From contig JALHMH010000027.1 in assembly GCA_022844165.1 (NCBI GenBank), forward strand, positions 1 to 62,225: DNA of 62,225 nt. The letters are read 5' to 3'. The notes beneath the pieces were generated by a model that was not told the DNA's origin, did no database searches, and saw nothing but the letters and a program-made list of their open reading frames with translations. A program made the position numbers and the translations under genes. Source of the DNA: Lysobacterales bacterium. GTDB taxonomy: Bacteria; Pseudomonadota; Gammaproteobacteria; Xanthomonadales; SZUA-5. Positions 16,613 through 24,682 of this stretch are shown in pieces. How positions within the stretch are numbered: position 1 is the first letter of the stretch; every line of letters starts with the position of its first letter.

Positions 16613-19402
16613 ATGAAATCGGCCGGGTTCAAGATTCCATTGGCGGCGCGGATATTTCTCGCGAGTGCGTTGCTTGTGGCGATTGCGGTCGCTCTTGCGG
16701 CCGTTGTCACGCTGCAGCAAGGCAAACGCAGCGGCGATCGCGCGGTTTCCGAGAACTTGATCGGCGCCGGGCAAACGCAGGCATTGCTGGAGCTAAGTGT
16801 ATTCAACCAACTCGACGTGATCGCGCTTTCGCTCTCGAAAGACGCCGATTTCGCTCGCTACCTGGCGGCTGCAACCGACGATGGGCTGGGGCTGGGTCAG
16901 AACGACGAACCACCCGGTCTCGACGATCCGCCCAGTCTCGACGATCCGTCCGACAGTTCTGAAACGCAGACCGAGCCCGAAAGTGAGCCGGCGCCGCAGC
17001 CAGCGCCAGCGATCGACAGTGGATCAGTGTCCGACCTTCTCAAAGAAATGAGCGAAGCGTTTGGCTTCAGGTTCGGCATGGTGCTCGATTCCGCTGGGTT
17101 CGTTGTTGCGCGTACCGACGAGCGCGAGGCATTCCAGGATAGTTTTGCCGATGACCCGTTGTTTGCTACCGTGATCAGCGATCTGGCTGGCGTCACCGGC
17201 TATTGGCGCGATGGCGTCAGTTTGTACCAGGTTTCGGTGCGTCCAATCGGGTTGCAGGATGAACTGGTGGGTTTCATCATCGTTGGCAAACCCGTAGATG
17301 CCAGCGTCGCGACCGAAGTCAAAGGAGCGTCGCGCGCCGATGTTGCCTATTGGTTGTTGGACGGCGAAGAACTCCGCGCTGTTGCCAGTTCGCTGTCGGC
17401 CGATGGCGAGGCCAGTCTCAGGCAATCTTTGGTTCCGCTCAAGCCACAAGCCAAAGCGATGCTCGACAGCGGGGTTGGTATCGATCGCCTCGATGTCTCG
17501 ATCGCTGGCCAGAAATATGCTGGCGCATTAGCACCAGTATTCGGTCAGCCGGGCCAGGCCGTTGGTGGTGTGCTGACGCTGACATCCGTTGACGAAGCAA
17601 TGGCGCCGTTCGTGAGTATCCAGAATGCCGTGATGATCGGTGGTTTGATTGCCTTGGCGCTAGCGCTTGCAGTGTCCTGGTGGCTGGCACGGCGAGTGCT
17701 GCGTCCGGTTGCCGATTTGACAGATGTGGTGGAACAAGCCGCCGGCGGCAACTACTCGCAAGAGCTCGATATCGCAGGTAACGACGAAGTCGCGCGCCTC
17801 GGGCGTGCGTTTGGCCTGCTTTTGAGCGATCTGCGCGAAAAGAAAGACATGGAAGGTTATGTAGGCCATGTGTCGCGGTTCTTGCCTGACCCGATCAGTG
17901 AGGAACCCGCTGCGCCAGCGCGGCCTGCCGCGAAGCCGGCGACGCGCCGCGATGCCGTTCTGGTGGGATTGGAGTTGCGCCGTTTCTTAAAGTCGCCGAC
18001 CAAAGGCGAAGAGGCGATTACTCTGACCGCACTTGGGCAGTTGGTGGAAGAGGCACTGACAAGAGCCAGTCTTGCGGGAGGCGAGTTACTTGAGCAGGAG
18101 GGACCGCGCCTGCTTTTCGCGTTTAGCGGCGAGGCACCCGAACTTAGGGCTCTGGCGACGGTGCACTTTTGGATGGATGGTCGCCTGGGTGTCGCCGAAA
18201 ATGGCGCAGCGGCGGCAATTGCCGCGGGTGAGATCGTGCACGGATCGCTGCCGTCGCGCCCCGAGTCGACAGCGACGATTGGTTTGCCCGTGCTGCAGGT
18301 AGAACGGCTTCTGGCAGAAACGCCAATGGGCTCAACGCTGCTGGCGCCTGCGCTCGGCGAAAAGCTCAAGGCCATTGGGCAAATGGGTGTGTTGAATGTG
18401 GCCAATGGTCAATCGAGTGGCAAACGGTTTCTGGCCATCGAACGCGAGGGACTGGCGGTACTGGCGAAAATCGCACCGGGCTTGTCGCAGCCAACGCAGG
18501 CGGCGGGCTCGATGCTGAATGCGACGCTGATTCCGGGCGCAACGGTCGGTTCGCCGAGCGATCACGCCTCAACGCGTCTTGCCACTGGCATGCGCTTCGC
18601 GGGACGCTACGAAATCCTCGCCATTCTCGGGGCCGGTGGCATGGGCATGGTGTACAAGGCCCGCGATGTCGAGTTGTCGGACATCGTGGCATTAAAGATG
18701 TTGCGTCCCGGAATGTTGGTCGATGCCGAACAGTTGGATCGTTTGAAGAGCGAACTGAAACTCGCTCGCAAGATTACCCACCCGAATGTGCTACGGACTT
18801 ACGACTTCGGAGACTTTCAAGGCGTACCCTACATCTCGATGGAGTATGTTCGCGGTCTGACGTTGCGCCATTTGTTGCAGCAGGCTGGCAAGCTGCCGTT
18901 CTCAGCAGCGCTCCGAATCGCGCGTCAGTTGTGCATGGGGCTGGACGCGGCGCATCAGGTGGGCGTCATCCACCGAGATATCAAACCCGAGAACATCATC
19001 ATCGAACAAAGCGGCAATGCCAAGTTGATGGACTTTGGCATCGCTCGGCCGGCACGTCGAGCCGATCCGGGTCACACGCAACCTGGCACTTTCCTGGGCA
19101 CGCCGAATTACGCCTCGCCGGAGCAGTTATCCGGGATGGATCTTGATCAGCGCTCGGATATCTATTCGACCGGTGTCATGTTGTGCGAGATGTTCTGCGG
19201 CAAGCTGCCGTTCACCGGCGGCAATACAATGGAGTTGTATGTGGCCCATCTTCAGCAGCCGCCGATCAAGCCCTCGGAGCTGTGGACCGATATTCCCAAG
19301 CCGCTTGAGGAGATCATCCTCAAGTGCCTGGAGAAGAAACCGTCTGATCGTTATGCAGCCGCGTCCGACTTGCTCGTTGGACTATCGGTGTTAAGAGCGT
19401 GA
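16613..19402 (+). CDS. Membrane Ser/Thr protein kinase with periplasmic sensor, HAMP and cyclase-like domain
   Basis: 929 aa. TM helix at about 13-34. The periplasmic sensor region (to about 340) is interrupted by a Pro/Asp/Glu-rich insert (about 98-140). TM2 is at about 342-362, followed by a HAMP segment (RRVLRPVADLTDVVEQAAGGNY). Residues about 440-625 resemble a degenerate class III nucleotide cyclase domain (PRLLFAFSG, AAAIAAGEIVHGSL, TIGLPVLQVERLL) without a clear metal-binding Asp pair. A complete Hanks-type kinase starts near 660: glycine loop GAGGMGMVYKA, K695, catalytic HRDIKPEN at 787-794, DFG at 807-809 and APE-like SPEQ. The kinase is C-terminal and cytoplasmic, an order opposite to PknB-type kinases. 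A FHA protein lies two genes downstream. Confidence 0.88.
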   Translation: MKSAGFKIPLAARIFLASALLVAIAVALAAVVTLQQGKRSGDRAVSENLIGAGQTQALLELSVFNQLDVIALSLSKDADFARYLAAATDDGLGLGQNDEPPGLDDPPSLDDPSDSSETQTEPESEPAPQPAPAIDSGSVSDLLKEMSEAFGFRFGMVLDSAGFVVARTDEREAFQDSFADDPLFATVISDLAGVTGYWRDGVSLYQVSVRPIGLQDELVGFIIVGKPVDASVATEVKGASRADVAYWLLDGEELRAVASSLSADGEASLRQSLVPLKPQAKAMLDSGVGIDRLDVSIAGQKYAGALAPVFGQPGQAVGGVLTLTSVDEAMAPFVSIQNAVMIGGLIALALALAVSWWLARRVLRPVADLTDVVEQAAGGNYSQELDIAGNDEVARLGRAFGLLLSDLREKKDMEGYVGHVSRFLPDPISEEPAAPARPAAKPATRRDAVLVGLELRRFLKSPTKGEEAITLTALGQLVEEALTRASLAGGELLEQEGPRLLFAFSGEAPELRALATVHFWMDGRLGVAENGAAAAIAAGEIVHGSLPSRPESTATIGLPVLQVERLLAETPMGSTLLAPALGEKLKAIGQMGVLNVANGQSSGKRFLAIEREGLAVLAKIAPGLSQPTQAAGSMLNATLIPGATVGSPSDHASTRLATGMRFAGRYEILAILGAGGMGMVYKARDVELSDIVALKMLRPGMLVDAEQLDRLKSELKLARKITHPNVLRTYDFGDFQGVPYISMEYVRGLTLRHLLQQAGKLPFSAALRIARQLCMGLDAAHQVGVIHRDIKPENIIIEQSGNAKLMDFGIARPARRADPGHTQPGTFLGTPNYASPEQLSGMDLDQRSDIYSTGVMLCEMFCGKLPFTGGNTMELYVAHLQQPPIKPSELWTDIPKPLEEIILKCLEKKPSDRYAAASDLLVGLSVLRA

Positions 19403-19499
19403 CGGACGCCATGACGTGCGCCGATTCGCAGCGGCGAGTCAATCTGTGGGTAAGCGGCAAATTGCAGACGGTCATTGGGATCAATCTCGGGGAGCCCAA

Positions 19500-20543
19500 A
19501 TGAGGAAGGCGATCGCGATATCGTTAACGCTGTTGGCCACTGGCGCATCAGCTCAGGATGGCAGTTGGAACTACTACGGCGACCTGCGGCTGCGCGCTGA
19601 GCGCACGCAAGATATCCCGGCGCGCAGTGACGATATCGAGCGCCTGCGGTCGTTCCTGCGGGCAGGTGCTCGTTACAGCAACGACAGCGGGTTCGAGTTC
19701 GCTGCCGCAGGCAAACTGGGGCTTGGCAGCGATGATAACGACGACAACGTGCGCAATCTGGACAATGAGCGATCGGATTCGGGAAGTATCGATGAGTTGT
19801 ACGTGGCGTGGCAGGCCAGCGAATCGACGCGCGTGCAACTGGGCAAGGCGCGCAACCCTTTTGTCACGACCGCGCTGACCTGGGATCGCGATCTGCGGCC
19901 GATTGGCGCGTCAATCGAGTATCAACGATCGGTGCGTGATTTCGACGCCTTCTATTTCACCGGCGGCTATTTTGCGGGCGATCATTTGTATAGCGACGAC
20001 TCGAAATTCGCCGGGCTGCAGATTGGCTATGGCTGGATGGAAGGCGCCGAGACCGGATTCTCGACGTTTCTTGGCTATTTTGACTACAGCGATCTGGAAA
20101 CTGCTGCACGCAATGGCTTAGGACGCACCAACCGGCGCACTGGCGGTTTGTTCGTGTCCGATTTCGACCTCCTGAACTGGCAGTTGACAGGCCGGACGCC
20201 GCTGGCGGAGAAGCCACTCGTGGCGCGCATCGATCTGGTGCGAAATCTGGGTGCCGATGACCAGCGCGATGGTGCTCGCTTCTCGGCTGTTTGGGGGGAT
20301 GCTGAAGGTATCGGCGGTTGGGAGCTCGGTTATTCGTATCAGCGGCCGCAGCGCGATGCAGTTTTGGCCTATTTTGCTGAGGACGATTGGTGGTTCCACA
20401 GCTTTGCGCGCGGATACATGCCTTGGGTTGCATACGGCTTCGAACGTGGGATCAGCTTGCAACTGTCGGCATTTGTCGAGCGCCGCGATGGAATCGATGA
20501 AGAAACCACGCGTTTGCTCTTCGATGTGCGCAAGCGCTGGTAG
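19500..20543 (+). CDS. Putative outer-membrane beta-barrel protein
   Basis: 347 aa with signal peptide MRKAIAISLTLLATGASAQ. Alternating amphipathic strands follow (WNYYGDLRLRAERTQ, FRAGARYSNDSGFEFAAAGKLGLG, STRVQLGKARNPF) with acidic loops. It ends in RKRW, an aromatic last residue as expected for BAM-inserted barrels. ATG 19500 has GGGGAG 7 bases upstream; the frame is open to 19416. I do not recognise a specific porin family. Lies 97 bases after the kinase gene and 11 bases before the FHA gene, probably in one transcription unit. Confidence 0.7.
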   Translation: MRKAIAISLTLLATGASAQDGSWNYYGDLRLRAERTQDIPARSDDIERLRSFLRAGARYSNDSGFEFAAAGKLGLGSDDNDDNVRNLDNERSDSGSIDELYVAWQASESTRVQLGKARNPFVTTALTWDRDLRPIGASIEYQRSVRDFDAFYFTGGYFAGDHLYSDDSKFAGLQIGYGWMEGAETGFSTFLGYFDYSDLETAARNGLGRTNRRTGGLFVSDFDLLNWQLTGRTPLAEKPLVARIDLVRNLGADDQRDGARFSAVWGDAEGIGGWELGYSYQRPQRDAVLAYFAEDDWWFHSFARGYMPWVAYGFERGISLQLSAFVERRDGIDEETTRLLFDVRKRW

Positions 20544-20554
20544 TCTTCGTTCTC

Positions 20555-21406
20555 ATGAAGCTTTCTTTTCCGGGCAATGAACACAAGGACATCATATCGG
20601 GCGACGGCGTGGTGCGCGTCGGGTCCGCGCCCGATTGCCGCGTGGTGTTGCCTGCTGGGAAGGACATCGGTGCTCATCATGCGGACATAGAGATCGATCA
20701 GAAGCGCGGCCTGACGTTGATCGTTGCCGATGCGGCTGTGTCCGTCCATGTGAATGCGCGACCCATCAAACAGAAAGCGATACTGCGTCTGGGCGATATG
20801 GTGACAGTCGGACAGGTCCGGATGGTGTTGAGACCAGACCAAGACCGCACGGAAAAGCCGCCCAAAGCCTCCAGTGCCGCGCAACCCATGCGCCAGGCGC
20901 CGCCCCGTGTCGTGCTGCGCGGCGTTTCCGGGGCCTACTTCGGGAAGGTGATTTCGCTGCGCGCGACAACGACGATCGGCTCCGGCCCGGACTGCGATCT
21001 GGTGCTGACCGAACCGGGACTTAGCGCCAGGCAGGTGTCGATCGAAAACACGCCGAACGGACTGTATCTCAGGAGCATCGGGCAAGCGTCTGGCGCCTAT
21101 GTCAACGGCACACAAGTTCGCGAGCTCGTGTTGAAGCCCGGCGATCAGCTTGCATTCGACCAAAACCGATTCTTGATCGAAGCGCCGGGCTATCTGCTCG
21201 AATACAACACTGGCGATGAGCCAATCACTGGCGTCATCACCCAGGTGCAGCGTCCCCTTCAAATGCCTGCGCCTGCGACAGCGCCGAAGCAGACACCGAC
21301 CAGCCAGGAAAACGACACTGTCGATTGGATCATCATGGGTGCGGCAGTGGTCACCTTGGTCGCGCTGGCTGTGCTTGTGTATCTTGAGTTCGGGCAAGTG
21401 TCTTGA
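20555..21406 (+). CDS. Double FHA-domain protein with C-terminal membrane anchor
   Basis: 283 aa. Two forkhead-associated-type domains bind phosphothreonine peptides in known homologues: residues about 1-95 (VVRVGSAPDCRVVLPAGKDIGAHHADIEI) and about 118-225 (TTIGSGPDCDLVLTEPGLSARQVSIE, GAYVNGTQV). A linker and one hydrophobic helix (WIIMGAAVVTLVALAVLVYLEF) follow at the extreme C-terminus, so the FHA domains face the cytosol. The second domain keeps GS and SARQ with N-G, the first is more diverged. A Ser/Thr kinase two genes upstream is an obvious source of its ligand; that link is inferred from position. Confidence 0.85.
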   Translation: MKLSFPGNEHKDIISGDGVVRVGSAPDCRVVLPAGKDIGAHHADIEIDQKRGLTLIVADAAVSVHVNARPIKQKAILRLGDMVTVGQVRMVLRPDQDRTEKPPKASSAAQPMRQAPPRVVLRGVSGAYFGKVISLRATTTIGSGPDCDLVLTEPGLSARQVSIENTPNGLYLRSIGQASGAYVNGTQVRELVLKPGDQLAFDQNRFLIEAPGYLLEYNTGDEPITGVITQVQRPLQMPAPATAPKQTPTSQENDTVDWIIMGAAVVTLVALAVLVYLEFGQVS

Positions 21407-21574
21407 CAGGCGGCATGCGGCACGTACGGTCCGCTGTTTCCAGACGTATTGATGTACGCAATACCTGAACGCTGCTACACTCGGGCCAACTGCATTGATG
21501 TCCGAGCGGGACTGTGGAACAGCTTGCCGCGGCGGCTTGGTGTATGAGATTTCCAACAAAGAAGAGGACGACCG

Positions 21575-21823
21575 ATGTCCCGAGGCCATTCGTTGCAAGA
21601 CCCGTTTTTGAATGCATTGCGCCGTGAACGCATTCCCGTGTCGATCTACCTGGTGAATGGGATTAAGCTGCAAGGGCAGGTTGAATCCTTTGATCAATTT
21701 GTCGTTTTGCTCCGGAATACCGTCAGTCAGATGGTGTACAAACATGCGATCTCGACGATTGTGCCAGCGCGCAACGTGCGAATTGCAGATCCCAACGAAG
21801 ACGGCACCGATGCGCCGGCCTGA
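21575..21823 (+). CDS. hfq: RNA-binding protein Hfq
   Basis: 82-aa Sm-like hexameric RNA chaperone pairing small RNAs with mRNAs. Sm1 ([36 protein letters not shown]) and Sm2 with the YKHA motif ([16 protein letters not shown]) are intact. The C-terminal tail is short (about 10 residues beyond the core), unlike E. coli. AAGAGG is 7 bases before the ATG. The 168-base gap upstream holds TTGATG and TACACT (about 21 bases apart), only a weak promoter candidate. hflX follows at 61 bases, the usual pairing; miaA is not next to it here. Confidence 0.97.
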   Translation: MSRGHSLQDPFLNALRRERIPVSIYLVNGIKLQGQVESFDQFVVLLRNTVSQMVYKHAISTIVPARNVRIADPNEDGTDAPA

Positions 21824-21884
21824 ACCTTCGCCTGACGCATCGTTGTCAATGAACACCCGCATCCAATGACGGAATCCCGGTTGA

Positions 21885-23204
21885 ATGTTTGAGCGCGAGA
21901 AGCGCGGCGAACGTGCGCTGTTGATACACCCCAAAGCGCGCGGCATCGACGAAGAATCGGCGGCATCAGAATTCCGCGAGCTGGTCATTTCTGCTGGCGC
22001 AGAAGTGGTGGGCGAGTTGAGCGCTCGTGTCGATCCGCCGAACGCCGCGCATTACATCGGTACCGGAAAGTTGGACGAGGCCGTCGCTGCCAAGCAAGCC
22101 CTGGATGCCGACGTGGTGCTGGTCAATCACCAGCTTTCGCCGGTGCAAGAACGCAATTTGGAGCGTGCCTTGCAGTGCCGGGTGGTCGATCGGACTGGCG
22201 TGATCCTGGATATTTTTGCCCAGCGCGCGCGCAGCCATGAAGGTAAGCTGCAAGTAGAGCTTGCACAGCTCAAACACATGTCGACGCGTCTGGTGCGCGG
22301 TTGGACCCACCTGGAGCGCCAACGCGGCGGCAGTATTGGCCTTCGCGGCCCAGGCGAAACCCAGCTTGAAACCGATCGGCGTTTGTTGGCCGAGCGCGTC
22401 AAAGTGCTCACCGAACGACTCAAGGTGGCCGTCAAGCAGCGCGAGCAGGGGCGCAAAGCGCGCGAGCGTTCCGCTCTGCCTTCGTTGGCGCTGGTCGGTT
22501 ACACCAATGCCGGAAAGTCGACGCTGTTCAACGCTCTCACCGGCGGTTCGGTGTACGCCGCCGATCAGTTGTTCGCCACGTTGGATCCCACGGTGCGCCG
22601 GCTCGATGGATTCTCGTTCGGCTCCATTACTTTGGCCGATACGGTAGGTTTTGTGCGCGATTTACCGCACGATCTGGTGGCCGCTTTCAAGAGCACGCTC
22701 ACCGAGGCCCGCGAGGCGGACGTGCTGCTGCACATCATTGATGGTGCTGACCCACAGATGCCCGAGCGCATCGCTCAAGTCGACGCGGTCCTGGCCGAAA
22801 TCGGCGCTGGAGAGGTGCCGCAGATCCAAGTTGTGAACAAGATCGACGCGCTCGGCATCGAGCCCAGGCTCGACACACTGGAAGGCCGTGTTTGCGCGCG
22901 CGTGTACCTTTCGGCAAAGACTGGCGCCGGTTTGCCCGAATTGCGCCTCGCCATCGAGCAGGTGTTTGCCGATGAATGGATCGAAAAAACGCTGCTTCTG
23001 GGATTCGAGCACGGCGCTTTGCGCTCGCGGCTGATGCAACTGGGCGTTATCACCGCCGAGCGCGATGCGGTCGGCACCGGCTGGAACGTTGACGTGCGCC
23101 TGCCTGTGCGCCTGGCTCAGCAACTGGCGAGTTTGCCGAGCGGGCAGGGCGATGTCGTCAGGCGGCAGTTGCTGGCGGGGCACGGCGGCAATTCTCCCGC
23201 ATAG
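21885..23204 (+). CDS. hflX: Ribosome-associated GTPase HflX
   Basis: GTPase that splits stalled or heat-damaged 70S ribosomes. The N-terminal HflX domain (AHYIGTGKLDEAVAAKQALDADVVLVNHQLSPVQERNLE) and glycine-rich GGSIGLRGPGETQLETDRR helix are present. The G domain contains G1 GYTNAGKST, G3 DTVGF and G4 NKID. 439 aa, normal length. ATG 21885 follows hfq on the same strand. C-terminal LLAGHGGNSPA tail is unremarkable. Confidence 0.97.
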   Translation: MFEREKRGERALLIHPKARGIDEESAASEFRELVISAGAEVVGELSARVDPPNAAHYIGTGKLDEAVAAKQALDADVVLVNHQLSPVQERNLERALQCRVVDRTGVILDIFAQRARSHEGKLQVELAQLKHMSTRLVRGWTHLERQRGGSIGLRGPGETQLETDRRLLAERVKVLTERLKVAVKQREQGRKARERSALPSLALVGYTNAGKSTLFNALTGGSVYAADQLFATLDPTVRRLDGFSFGSITLADTVGFVRDLPHDLVAAFKSTLTEAREADVLLHIIDGADPQMPERIAQVDAVLAEIGAGEVPQIQVVNKIDALGIEPRLDTLEGRVCARVYLSAKTGAGLPELRLAIEQVFADEWIEKTLLLGFEHGALRSRLMQLGVITAERDAVGTGWNVDVRLPVRLAQQLASLPSGQGDVVRRQLLAGHGGNSPA

Positions 23205-23744
23205 AGAGGTTCTGGCCCTCAAGTCGCCCAACTGCGATGCGGTTCAGTAAATCGACGGTGCGATGCGAATGCGTGCTTTGGTCAGCTCGGTTTTATCGTT
23301 GTGGCTTTCAACGACCGCGCTGGATGCGACGTCCTTGCCGAACACAGAGAAAAGGTTGAGGTCGAAACGTATGGACTCGGCGCCGCCCTCGCGTCCGCGG
23401 CGATACAGTCGCAAGTAGGCGACCACACATCAGCATGAGCCACGCTCCCGGTAGAGGCGCCAGAGAGCGAAGAGCAATCGATTCCGTTGTTCGTCGCGCG
23501 CCCTGACGCTGAAAGAACATCAGTACGGGAGATCCTCGCCGAAACTGCGTGGAGTGCTATTCCATCTCCAGTTGGTCTACGAAGCGCTTGGGAACGCAGA
23601 GGAATCAGTTCACCGGCCTTTCGCTGAGTAATATCGGGCCAGATGGTGCTGTGCTCCTCGGCACCATAACGCTGCTTTGACTTCTCCTCGCGCCTCGGAC
23701 ATTTCTTCCAATAATCTTCGGGACACTGCACCAGGACAACAAGC
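23205..23744. other. 540-base stretch with little coding signal
   Basis: Between hflX and ccmH, which converge on it. A minus frame covers 23282-23761 but translates to low-quality sequence. Apart from the candidate fragment at 23244-23432, I see no gene, RNA or clear terminator. ccmI, which often follows ccmH, is not here. Confidence 0.4.
23244..23432 (-). pseudogene. Possible C-terminal gene fragment
   Basis: Minus frame reads VVAYLRLYRRGREGGAESIR, FDLNLFSVFGKDVASSAVVE and SHNDKTELTKARIRIAPSIY before a stop. The alternating hydrophobic pattern looks like real beta-strand protein. A TGA sits just upstream of the only GTG, and no start with ribosome binding site is found, so this is most likely the leftover end of a decayed gene. 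No family recognised. Confidence 0.3.
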
Positions 23745-24161
23745 TTACCAATCATCCGCACTTAGCGCCGCGACCTGCGGCCTTCCGCGTTTGCGCAAAT
23801 GCTGGACCAGAGCGAAACCACCGAGTAACAGTATGGCTCCGGGACCGAACCACAGAAGCCAGGTACTCTGTTTGACCGGCGGGTTGTACAGTACAAACTC
23901 GCCGTAGCGTTCGACGAGAAAGGCTTTGATGTCTTCGTTGCTCTTGCCTGCCTGCATTTGCCGATGGATTTCCTGGCGCAAGCCGCCAGCGACGTTGGCT
24001 GGCGAATCTGCCAGGCTTTGGTTCTGGCACTGCAGGCAGCGCAGCTCTCGAAGCAGCTTTTGAAAGCGGACTTCTTCGGCGCGTCCGGAAAACTCCAGCG
24101 GTTCGATCGCGTAGATCGGGCTGATCATGGCCAACAGGAACAGCGCAACGATCGCTTTCAT
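23745..24161 (-). CDS. ccmH: Cytochrome c maturation protein CcmH (CcmL-type)
   Basis: 138 aa: signal peptide (MKAIVALFLLAMISPIYA), the redox motif LRCLQCQNQSLADS that reduces apocytochrome c cysteines, and one TM helix (WLLWFGPGAILLLGGFALV) followed by a short cytosolic tail. It corresponds only to the thiol-redox half of E. coli CcmH; the TPR part (CcmI) is not fused and not adjacent. Overlaps ccmG by 4 bases; last gene of the ccm operon. Confidence 0.95.
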   Translation of the reverse strand: MKAIVALFLLAMISPIYAIEPLEFSGRAEEVRFQKLLRELRCLQCQNQSLADSPANVAGGLRQEIHRQMQAGKSNEDIKAFLVERYGEFVLYNPPVKQSTWLLWFGPGAILLLGGFALVQHLRKRGRPQVAALSADDW

Positions 24162-24682
24162 GGTGACCCGCCCTGGATCAGCGGCATGACTTTGTTCTGC
24201 ATGTCATCCTCGGTCAAAGCACCGATATGTTTGTAGAGCACCACGCCGTCTGCGCCAATCACAAAGCTCTCGGGTGCCGCGGTAACGCCAAAGTCGATAC
24301 CGATCCGGCCGCTCGGGTCGTAGAGAATGTCGGCGTAAGGGTCGCCGAAGCGCTGCAACCACTGCAGGGCTGCGGCGGATTCGTCCTTCCAGTTCAGCCC
24401 AACCAGCCGCAGGCCGTTTTCGCGGGCGTAGCGTGCCAGGATCGGATGCTCAACTCTGCAGGTTGGACACCAGCTGGCGAATACGTTGAGCAGATACGGC
24501 TTGCCGGTCAGCGAAGCGTTGTTGTGCGTGCGGTTTGGATCGCGCAACTCTGGTGCCGAAAAGGCCGGCGCCGGTTGACCGATCAGCTGTGACTCCAGGA
24601 TGCGCGGGTCTTTGCCAATGCCGCTCCAGAGCACAAGGCCGATCAGCACAAATACGGCCAGCGGAATGAGTGCGCGCAACAT
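24158..24682 (-). CDS. ccmG: Thiol:disulfide oxidoreductase CcmG/DsbE
   Basis: 174-aa membrane-anchored thioredoxin-fold protein that reduces the apocytochrome c haem-binding cysteines. N-terminal anchor LIPLAVFVLIGLVLWSGIG, active site NVFASWCPTCRVEHP, and the cis-Pro loop GVTAAPESFVIG typical of CcmG. Normal length. Start codon overlaps the ccmF stop by one base; end overlaps ccmH. Confidence 0.96.
   Translation of the reverse strand: MLRALIPLAVFVLIGLVLWSGIGKDPRILESQLIGQPAPAFSAPELRDPNRTHNNASLTGKPYLLNVFASWCPTCRVEHPILARYARENGLRLVGLNWKDESAAALQWLQRFGDPYADILYDPSGRIGIDFGVTAAPESFVIGADGVVLYKHIGALTEDDMQNKVMPLIQGGSP

Noticed and set aside
23282..23761. 159-codon minus frame after ccmH as ccmI
   Set aside because: No TM helices or TPR pattern, overlaps the ccmH end in another frame; composition looks random.
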